Positions 55,785-64,000 of a stretch of 64,000 nt of DNA are shown in pieces. Position 1 is the stretch's first letter; each line of letters opens with the position of its first letter. The stretch lies in contig NC_033633.1 of the NCBI RefSeq assembly GCF_001540865.1, positions 8,153,691 through 8,217,690 on the forward strand. The letters are read 5' to 3'. The stretch comes from Ananas comosus (taxonomy: Eukaryota > Streptophyta > Magnoliopsida > Poales > Bromeliaceae). Both the position numbers and the translations under genes were made by a program. The notes under the pieces were generated by a model. That model worked only from the letters and a program-made list of their open reading frames with translations. It did no database searches and was not told where the DNA came from.

Positions 55785-56487
55785 GCAGTCTCACTATCTC
55801 GTCAAGATATACCTGCGCTAACTTGTCACCCGACCACGTGGTGTGGATCGGCAAGAAGTGAGCCGACTTTGTCAAGCGGTCTACAATTACCCAAATTGCA
55901 TCGTGGCCGCCTCTTGAGCGAGGCAAGCCGACTACGAAGTCCATCGATATATCCTCCCACTTCCAAACGGGGATTGGTAGGCTTTGAAGCTTTCCCGCTG
56001 GAAATCGACGCTCGGCCTTTACTTGTTGGCATGTTAAGCACTTCGCTACAAAGCGTCCAATATCACCTTTCATTCCCGGCCACCAATAGTGCATCTTTAG
56101 TCCCTGATACATCTTGGTGCCGCCCGGGTGATCGGCATATGGAGATCGGTGTGCTTCTTGCAAAATCAATTCACGAAGCTCTCCATCTTTCGGCACACAC
56201 CATCGGTTTCGAAACCGAAGTGCACCATCGGCGTCTACCTTGAAATCGCCGCCATGCCCTTTCTTAATGTTTCGTCGCACCTTTTGGAGTTCTGGGTCTG
56301 CGGGTTGCAGATCTTTGATCCTCTCCAACAAGGTCGGTTGGACAACGAGTGCCATCAACTGAGATGGAGTCTCGGGAGTAACTACTTCGAGGTCCAGTCG
56401 CTCTATCTCCAGCCATAGGGGAGTTTGATTGGTAACCCACATGGCAAGGTTCTCCGCTGACTTCCTACTCAGCGCATCTGCGACCAC
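55666..56487 (-). pseudogene. Element C RNase H end, integrase zinc module and core
   Basis: A 273-codon frame begins [15 protein letters not shown] (RNase H end) and continues through the linker. The HHCC module has EAHRSPYADHPGGTKMY and CLTCQQVKAERR. The core has ISMDFVVGLPRSRGG and SIVSDRDPWF. It ends in a TAG two codons before the DGQTE motif holding the catalytic Glu. The change is consistent with a CAG-to-TAG transition. Confidence 0.87.
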
Positions 56488-57444
56488 ATTTGCCTTCCGA
56501 GGTGGTAGAGGATATCAACATCATAATCCTTTAACAGCTCCAAGCACCGCCGCTGACGCATGTTGAGCTCCTTCTGTGTGAACAGGTACTTCAAGCTCTT
56601 GTGGTCGGTATAGATCTCACAATGGGCACCATATAAGTAGTGCCTCCACAGCTTCAAGGCGAAAATCACCGCCGTTAGCTCCAAATCGTAGATGGGGTAG
56701 ATCTTTTCATAGCTCTTCAGCTGACGGGATGCGTAGGTAATTACCTTCCCGTTTTGCATCAAGACACACCCTAATCCAAGATAGGAGGCATCGCTGTAGA
56801 TCACGAAGTCTTCGCCCTGCACCGGCAGAGCGAGCACCGGGGTCGAAGTCAACTTTTTGCTTCAACTCTTTGAAATTCCGGTCGCACTCTTCGCTCCAAA
56901 CAAACTTGGTGCTTTTCTGAGTCAGACGGGTAAGTGGAATCACTATCTTGGAAAAGCCTTCCACAAACCGCCTATAGTAGCCCGCCAAGCCCACGAAGCT
57001 TCGAACCTCCGTGACATTTGTCCGGCGCGGCCAATCCTTGATTGCCTCAACCTTCCTTGGGTCTACAGAAACTCCACCCGCGGAAATCACATGCCCTAGG
57101 AAGGTGACCTCTCGGAGCCAGAAGTCACACTTCTTCAGCTTAGCATATAGCTTCTCCTCCCGAAGGACTTGAAGCACTATTCTCAAATGCTCGGCATGTT
57201 CCTCGTCACTACGAGAATAGACCAATATGTCGTTTATAAAGACCACGACAAATCGATCCAAAAACTTCCTGAAGACATGGTTTATCAAGTCCATAATGCC
57301 GCTGGAGCATTCGTGAGTCCAAATGGCATGACCGTGAATTCGTAATGTCCATACCGCGTGCGGAACGCGGTCTTCTGCACATCCTCCGGGTTGATTTTCA
57401 GCTGGTGATAGCCGGATTGCAATTCTATCTTCAAGTACACACAC
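56469..57444 (-). pseudogene. Element C RT C-part and RNase H, active-site change
   Basis: RT motifs include [12 protein letters not shown]. The family motif is FIDD, so the first catalytic Asp is Asn here (codon at 57232-57234, GAC to AAC). [29 protein letters not shown] and [13 protein letters not shown] follow. A frameshift near 56855 leads into RNase H ([45 protein letters not shown]). Another frameshift near 56490 follows. The copy cannot encode an active RT. Confidence 0.86.
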
Positions 57445-57860
57445 GATCCCTGCAACTGATCGAACAAGTCATCGATTCGAGGTAGTGGGTACTTGTTCTT
57501 GATCGTGACTCTGTTCAATTCTCGATAATCCACGCAGAGTCGAAACGATCCATCCTTCTTCCGCACAAACAGCACCGGGGCTCCCCACGGTGATACACTT
57601 GGCCGGATAAATTGCTTGTCGAGGAGGTCTTGCAATTGACTTCTCAACTCTTTCAGTTCTGCCAGCGCCATTCGGTACGGAGCCTTCGAGATCGGTGCGG
57701 TACCGGGAACCAAGTCTATAATGAACTCGATCTCCCGGTCCGGTGGTATCCCCGGCAACTCCGCAGGAAACACGTCCGGGAACTCCCGCACCACCGATAG
57801 CTCCTCTAACGTTGGAGCTACTCGTTCCACTTCCACAACAGTCGCTAAGAATGTCGTGCA
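57285..57860 (-). pseudogene. Element C protease-RT linker and RT N-part
   Basis: The frame starts in the linker ([19 protein letters not shown]), with RT fingers [41 protein letters not shown], then a shift at [11 protein letters not shown] near 57290. The Asp of SKIDLQSG is Glu here (YLKIELQSG near 57420), a second active-site substitution of unknown weight. Confidence 0.86.
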
Positions 57861-57871
57861 ACCGCTGTTAA

Positions 57872-59635
57872 CTAACTTCCTTGCTCTCGTCGCCTACATC
57901 GTCGCGACGAAGCACGAGCTTTGACATGCCCGATATGTGAACTCTCTTGTCCTGGCTCATGGAACGTGATCACCCTGCTCTTGCAGTCGATCGTTGCGTG
58001 GTCCTTCGAAAGCCAGTCCATCTCCAGAATGACGTCATAAGCCTCAAGCTTCTGGAGTTCTAGCGTCTGAATAGGCATTATCCAGTTACCCACTTGTACT
58101 GGACATGACGCACACTCCGAGTAGGTATTAAATGTCGACCCAGGGCCCTCCACTCGCCACTTGTCACTTGCCTCAATGAGTATGTCATGCATGCGTGCGA
58201 ATGATCTACTTATGAATGAATGTGTGGCTCCTGTATCAAATAAAGCCTTGGAGCGAACTCCGTTAATCAAAACCATACCTGCCACACGGCGATGCTCCTC
58301 CGCCTCCGCAGGTTCCTCAGCTTGGACCTGAGCAGCGAACACCCGTCCGCTCGGGGCCGATCGTACCACTTCAGGTTGACGCGGCGTCATCGCGCGTTCC
58401 GTCGACGCGGCTGTCGGTGGAGCTCCTCCATAATGAGCCAGAATCGCCAACGCCGATGCAATCGATGGGGCAGGGGAGGCTCCTCCTCCCGGGCAGTCCC
58501 GAATGAAGTGCCCCGGTTGCCCACACTTGTAGCACTTGCCTCGGCCTTGCTCACAGCGTGAGACTGGGTGGTCTCCGCCGCATACAATGCATCGCCGCAC
58601 TCCACCGCCCTTCTGTTGAGTGCACGGATACTTCGGGGGTTTCTTGTAACGTGTTTGTCCCCCGGAACTACCGCCGCCTTGGCGTTTCTTGCCCTTGTCC
58701 TTGGACTCAGCCAAAAGCTCACGCTTCTCTCGAACATGGGCATCTCCGTGCTCCGCCCATAGGGCTCGATCAAATACCTCCGCAAAGGTCGTGAGCTTGA
58801 GTATTTGCACGGCCTTGTAGATTCCCGGTAGAAGTCCTCGCAAGAACCACTCGGCCCGGTCCCGGTCATCTTTTACAATATCCGGGACACAGTATATGAT
58901 ATGGGAGAATTCTTGTTCATACTCCGCCACTGCGCGGTCCCCTTGCTCTAGCTTGCGGAACTTCTCGTTGAGCTTCCGCTTCAATGTATCTGGAAAATAG
59001 TTGGCGAACATTTTTCGCTTGAATTCGTCCCATAACATTGGCGGAAGGCCGGGAAGCTGATCCCGTTTGACGCGCTTCCACCAAACTTTCACCGCCTTTT
59101 CCAAGCAATGGGTGGCGAGGTACACTTTATCTCTCTCCAAAGTGCGCAAGTCTTCAAAGAGGGTCTCCATTGAGTCAATCCAAGACTCGACCATCTCCGG
59201 TTCCACCTTCTCGCCCTCGAAGATTGGCGGATGGAACTTGTTGAACTTGATAAGAGCCGCCAAGGCGCGCTCTCCCTCCACGTCTTCGGCCGACACATCG
59301 GGTGTAGCCGATCCCGATGACGCCTGTGGTACGATCGTTGGCGGTGGGCGTGCCGTCACCGAAACCGCCACTATGCCCTCACCCTCAGCCGTTCCGTGTA
59401 TATGAGTCGAGGGTGCGGGCGGATCACCGCCCTCATTCACCGTCGCAGCTGCCGCCGCGATCTGCCGCTCTAATAGATCCTGGAGCCGCTCAAATCGGGT
59501 CTCCTGGCACTGCACCACGTTGGTCAGCACGGTCACCTGCGCTTGCAACCGATCGATCACGCTCGGTTCCTCCTGCTCGGGCACCTTAGGAATCGGTGCT
59601 GGGGCAGATCTACGCGTATAGCGTCTTGGAGACAT
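57872..59635 (-). pseudogene. gag: Element C gag-protease, long open frame
   Basis: I choose the ATG at 59635 (MSPRRYTRRS), just after the acceptor-like TTTCAG, although the frame is open 14 codons further up. Numbering from that upstream ATG at 59677, residues 38-75 are coiled coil and 145-290 the gag core (WIDSMETLFEDL, KAVKVWWKRVK). Zinc knuckles are at 363-375 (CIVCGGDHPVSRC) and 382-395 (CYKCGQPGHFIRDC, CCHC). Protease DTGATHSFIS begins at 481, with DWLSKDHATIDCKS about 70 residues on. The frame is intact to a frameshift near 57945, before the RT linker. It is the longest open frame of the window, so gag function was lost later than pol or under weaker decay. Confidence 0.9.
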
Positions 59636-60003
59636 TAGTCCCTGAAACGCAAATACTTGGTCAGTCATCTTAACCAATTATCTCGTCGCAATTACGACAC
59701 ATGACGATTCAACCACAAAATCGGGCGGAAGCACACAAGGGCACTCGTTCTAGACTCTTGGTATCATGTCGTCGGCCGCCGACACAACCACCTCAAGACA
59801 AGAACTCATACCTCTTGAATTCGTCTCTTATCATAACTAGAGACATATTACCAACTTCGACCCAATCGAATCCACTTCCGCCATCGCTATAGGTTCACGT
59901 TTCGCTCACGCACCTATAACGTTAAGGCTTACCAACCGAGGGTCTCCTAGGTCATCCTAGACTCTCTCTTTACTTGCTCTTATTGCTCTGATACCACAAA
60001 GGC
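59636..60003 (-). other. Element C untranslated leader with PBS
   Basis: GCTCTGATACCA at 59985-59996 is the minus-strand primer site, TGGTATCAGAGC. Before the gag ATG the minus strand reads GACTGACCAAG, then TATTTGCGTTTCAG (AG at 59643-59642), then six bases and ATG. It is again branch-point-like plus acceptor. Confidence 0.78.
59985..59996 (-). promoter_or_regulatory. Primer-binding site, initiator tRNA-Met
   Basis: TGGTATCAGAGC on the minus strand, 7 bases from the LTR border at 60004. Confidence 0.9.
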
Positions 60004-62617
60004 TATCATGCCCCGCCCCGAAACCACTACCAATTTGGCACGATTCGGGCGCGCCGAGCGAACCGCCGAGCGGACAGCACCTCCCCTACCCGCCCAAGGC
60101 TCACAACAAGAATGTGTACAAGAATTTTCCAGAAATTTAAATTCTAAATATACACATTCAACGGGGCACGAATAGTGCCAGCAACTACAAGAGCAAACAA
60201 TCCACAGGAATAACATGTGAAATAAAGAGAGTACTTTACTAACTATTACAATAGTTCATTTACATCATTTTCTTTCAATGATTACATCATTCATCCAAAA
60301 TACATAGCTCTCCAAGTCCTCACCTACAATGAATCTCTCTCAATACATAGGTGTACTAATGCAAAAAGGAAAGCTACTATACTACCACGGTCTCACTGAT
60401 CGGGCGCGATGCCCTTGCCGCGGTCCTCCCTCGGCAGCCCTGTACCTACCACTGGAAATAGAGTGGGGTGAGAACTATCTTTCATAGTTCCCAGTGAGCT
60501 CGGCCGCCGACTCTGCCGGTCTCCTCATTAGGTCCAAGTGGGCACAAGTAACAACAGATAGATTGTCACGTCCCGCTATCGCCAATTTGGTTGATCCGGG
60601 CCCGTACACAGACGCCGAACGAACAGAACCTCCTCTATCCGCCCAAGGCTCAACAACAACGAGTACATGTATAAAGAAATAAACAATTCCTAGGATAACA
60701 TTTCAATATACATGGCTTGCACGAGGGCAAGCAACAAGCACAAGTGATAGTAAGCTAGCTATACTGAAAATTCACCGTAATTTAAAAATTTTAAACTGAA
60801 CTTTACATAACTGAATAACTGAAACATTTAGTTATTTACAACTTTATAATACATTCATTTACATGTCTCTGTACATCAAAATGTCTCACATGAACTCAAA
60901 ATGGTATACCACTAAACACTGGTGTCTGCTAGCTAGGCTGCAGGGCTCTTGCCGCGATCCTCGGCCACAATGCTCGCACTGGAACCTGTATGGTTAGTGG
61001 TGTGAGAACTACTAAAAGTTACCAGTGGGTTCGGCCGCCGACCTCGCCGACTCACCCACTAGGTCCATTTAGGCATACGCAGGCAAAAGAAGTAAACAGA
61101 TAGTAACCAACTATAACATGTAACTACTATAATGCCTGTACAAAGCTAAAGGAAGCAATATATGAAAACTGTAAATATGCATGCATGCTTTTACTGAATT
61201 TACCCAATCTTTTGGTTAACCTTTTGGTTAACAATAACTCTCACTGACACTATCCCAAATATCGGGGAGACGCAAGCTACACCCGATGGGACTGTCAACT
61301 GGGGGAGACGCACCTCCTGGTCCAGTTAAGATGACTACTTCGGAGTTCATCGTTCAAGGAGGAGCGACCTACCTTGAACCAAACGAATGTGAGTATGATC
61401 TGATCCTTCTTTAGAGGATTCAACAATAGACAATGTCACACTTTGACTCCAACTAGCTCTTTATGCTGGTTTCACAATTCCATTTCTCGATGCTAACCAA
61501 ATCTCTAATTAGAATGTCACCAAGTTTACTATTGTTATAGTCCATGCATTCATAGGGTTCTATGTCACACATTCTAATTGTTCACAATATTCTCCATGTT
61601 GATAGCATGTTGTATAATCAATATATCATTATACATAAACATATCAATACCCCTACAATGCATGATTACAATGTAAATATGCTCAATGAATATCATAGAC
61701 ATAAAAGGTGATTCAAAGATTCGGATAGCCCACCCACCTGTAGTGGTGTCAACAACTAGAATCCACGTCTCCGACATGTGCCCAACAACAATATCAGCGA
61801 CTCAATGCATTAAGACCGAATTGGCTTCTACTCGTAATTAGTACGTCGCCTGACAGACCTGTCGAATGTCAATTTAGACTTTCGACGCAAGTTTAACTTT
61901 CATTTATAAAGGAATAAAAGAATTAAATATAAGTTATACTCCTATTCTAACAAAACTTGCATTTCACTTCAACATACATATATATGTATAGTGTTAAGGC
62001 CTCTATAACATATATCTTCTTATTCCATTCTTTTACGCAGCAGTTTTATTTATTCTAAGCAGAACTTCAACCTTACTTAATTCGTTTCCATTTCCAACAC
62101 TAAGCATATATATCATTCATACGTATATACATGTAACATATACATTTATATGAGCAGCTTGTTCACATTCCACCACTTATATTATATAGAACTTTCACAT
62201 TAATTATTTTCACCCAAACTAGTCACCTTGACATCAAACATAGAGCATTCTCTAGATTCATACAGTCAAATAGGCATTAAGCAACTTAGAAATTCTAAGT
62301 TAACATTTTGCTCTAGGTTTCACATGCACTTAGAGCTTAACAATCATAATCTATCATTCAAACTCTCCTAATTTAAAACACAATAACATTAAGTAGGAAA
62401 TAGATCAACCTATTTCAGTTTTTATCTCTATCATAATTCACCTATATATATACTATACTACATATAGCTCTTTATATTTAATCCATGGTTATATTCAACT
62501 CCATAAGCTAAATTATGCATAATTAACTTTTCTTATAATCAGCAATTAGCATCATTCCCATTTCAGGAATTTGAGCTAATTATACTCCAAATTTCATTCT
62601 TAATAATGCTAGGCATA

Positions 62618-62642
62618 TAATATATATATATATATATATAAT

Positions 62643-62675
<33 letters not shown>

Positions 62676-62689
62676 ATATATATATATAA
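62618..62689. repeat. (AT)n microsatellite
   Basis: About 72 bases of AT repeats with a few interruptions, adjoining a MITE. The exact length is unreliable in assemblies. Confidence 0.85.
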
Positions 62690-62898
62690 GAGTAGGGCTA
62701 AAATACTTTTACAAGTAATCACCTAAGTGATACTTGTGTGTTTCTAGCCCTTGGATGGAGAGATGGGAGGTTGAGATGATGGGGTGGTGGTTGTAGGTGG
62801 ATATGTGTTTTGATCCAAGGGCTATTTGTAATCAAAAAGTAGATCCAATGGCTAAAAAGGTGATAGACTTGGGATTGATACTTGTAAAAGTATCCTAT
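62690..62898. mobile_element. Small MITE-like element, about 0.2 kb
   Basis: Perfect inverse 15-mers ATACTTTTACAAGTA (62701-62715) and TACTTGTAAAAGTAT (62879-62893) lie near the ends. Paired internal phrases are CCCTTGGAT and ATCCAAGGG (62751 and 62813). It is flanked by AT repeats, so a TA target is plausible. There is no coding capacity. Confidence 0.72.
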
Positions 62899-63981
62899 AT
62901 ATATATAATGCTATATTTTTTTTTTATAATCTCTAGGCTTTCTACATACTACTACGTTACAAGCCTTTAATCATATAAAACCCTCTCATAGGTAGTTAGA
63001 ACAAACCTTAATTAAGATCTCAACCAACTTAAGTCTCGTTCATATTTCTAACCAATAATTCATATGCATTCTTTCCAACATATAGCTTATTAGAGATTTG
63101 CTCATGATGATATAAGCTCTAAAAGCTAACTATCCATTTGTTCAACTCATTCTAGAGTAGATAACATCACTCTAATTAAGAAATATTCTAATTCATACCT
63201 CAATTTCTTTCTTTCTAGCTGAATCCCTGCTCACTAGCCTCTTCTCAGCTCACAATACCCAAATTCACTAAACTCTTCTTCAAAAACCATTCTAGTGCTT
63301 TAGAGAAAGAGAGGAAGAAAAAGCTAAAAAGAAGAGGTGAGAAGATAAGCTCCAATACGTATGAAGCTGCTGGGGTTGTTGGCTGTAGATAAGACTAAGA
63401 AAAAATGCAATTAAGCCCCTCCACAATGCTGCAATTGCAGTTTTCACAAAACAATCCTGCAGTTTACGAAACAGTCCCTGCAGTTTACAAAACAGTCCCT
63501 GCTGGCAGCCGCAGCCTTGGCAGCCCATTTCTCACTTCTAGCTCGCTCCGATTTCATCCCAACACTTCCAAAACATGCTAATCTCTATGCCCAAACTACC
63601 AATTTAATTTGGAAGCATTTAATTTTTAATTTTGTATTAATTTGATCATTTTGAACAAATCGACTAAAAATTTCAGCTTTAGAGTAGCAATAGCAATTGG
63701 AGGTCTTTAGCCACTTCGATTCCATTCGTGTCTATTCTCATACTTCCAAAACATGTCAATTGCTGTTCTCAAGCTACTAATTAAGTTTAGAAACACTTAA
63801 TTTCCATTTTAGCATCATTGCGACCACTTTGATCACAATTAGCTCGAGATAAATTTTCAATGCATTACATAGATAGATAGATATGTATCTGGAAACTGTA
63901 AATGCAATAGTAGGAAAACTATGCTACTATGCCCATAATCATGAATATGAATGCATGCATCATATAATAAAGGTTTGCTAC

Positions 63982-64000
63982 TGTCACGCCCCGGGACCGG
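63982..64000 (-). mobile_element. End of another minus-strand LTR entering at window edge
   Basis: TGTCACGCCCCGGGACCGG is the inverted terminal sequence seen at 3496, 30801 and 51111. It interrupts the element C 5' LTR here. Only 19 bases are visible. Confidence 0.65.

Larger units (their letters stand above)
60564..63869 (-). mobile_element. Solo LTR nested in element C 5' LTR, TSD TAGAT
   Basis: TGTCACGTCCCG at 60564 and GCATTACA ending at 63869 are the ends, with TAGAT at 60559-60563 and 63870-63874. It spans 3306 bp including an AT microsatellite and a MITE. Minus-strand donor TTGAG/GTATGA is at 63198 and acceptor CATACAG ends at 60986. Sequence from 61560 to 62400 differs from its left-LTR sister mainly by small indels. 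Confidence 0.88.
60004..63981 (-). mobile_element. Element C 5' LTR, with nested solo LTR
   Basis: 60004-60563 matches 51111-51670, and 63870-63981 continues the LTR after the nested insertion. At 63982 another LTR end begins, so this LTR is interrupted again and its U3 lies outside the window. The hairpin GAGAACTATC/ATAGTTCCC lies near 60471-60494. Confidence 0.82.
51111..64000 (-). mobile_element. Element C: chromovirus, minus strand, right end off window
   Basis: The left (3') LTR starts TGTCACGCCCCGCCCCG at 51111 and ends CTTCCTCACA at 54833. The interior is 54834-60003. The right (5') LTR starts at 60004 (TATCATGCCCCG, two transitions from consensus) and runs past the window. Gag-protease and pol are both recognisable with several frameshifts. 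Both LTRs carry the same secondary solo-LTR insertion. The left flank CCTAG (51106-51110) is the candidate target copy. Confidence 0.88.

Noticed and set aside
57469..57861. Alternative-frame open stretches over element C and D pol
   Set aside because: They are shadows of the protease-RT frame on the same strand and carry no retroviral motifs.
1..64000. tRNA or rRNA genes
   Set aside because: The only tRNA-like matches are the 12-base primer-binding sites. No cloverleaf or rRNA segment was seen.

Overview
The window is plant nuclear DNA, most likely from a large repeat-rich genome. I recognise no host protein-coding gene. Almost all of it is LTR retrotransposons nested in one another. The coding remnants are Ty3/Gypsy chromovirus type: gag with CCHC knuckles, protease DTGA, RT with FIDD, RNase H, integrase, and a C-terminal chromodomain-like tail. 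The primer-binding sites match the 3' end of plant initiator tRNA-Met. Long LTRs plus the divergent tail suggest the Tekay/Del clade (inference). Species cannot be read from the sequence.

Layout. 1-1375: three LTR fragments with one gap. 1376-21454: element A, plus strand, TSD CTTCA at both ends. Its 5' LTR is split by a 4-kb-family solo LTR (1777-8418, TSD CCCGC), which is itself split by a minus-strand solo LTR (3496-5976). The interior of A holds a second related element (LTR at 12590-15261) and is a recombined, deleted gag-pol. 21455-27930: pieces of the outer LTR that A entered, carrying a CACTA-type MITE (21640-22154, TSD CTT) and another 4-kb solo LTR (22206-26245, TSD AGAGC). 27931-30576: the least repeat-like stretch, with an unusual hairpin array (28158-28520) and a Copia-type gag relic on the minus strand. 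30801-48650: element D, minus strand, its 3' LTR split by element B (32991-44895, TSD GACCG). B has 4-kb LTRs and encodes only gag (TR-GAG type). 48650-51110: a minus-strand 4-kb-family LTR piece. 51111 to the window end: element C, minus strand, with gag-protease and pol interrupted by stops and frameshifts.

Autonomous-type elements (A, C, D) and the gag-only element B share tRNA primer site, pre-polypurine hairpin, leader architecture and LTR-end hairpin. B was therefore probably mobilised in trans by relatives. Every element leader ends in a splice-acceptor-like sequence 5 to 6 nt before the gag ATG, in two cases with a TACTAAC branch-point motif, and most LTRs carry a consensus 5' splice donor. 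This suggests a conserved spliced leader. A second theme is structure kept while sequence changes: LTR-end hairpins with compensatory arms, and three arrays of hairpins with a constant loop and different self-complementary stems.

Assembly quality is uneven. Single N gaps lie at 550, 53497 and 54712, the last flanked by an exact 58-bp duplication. Two stretches (about 40826-43228 and 61560-62400) look like uncorrected long-read sequence when compared with their sister copies.
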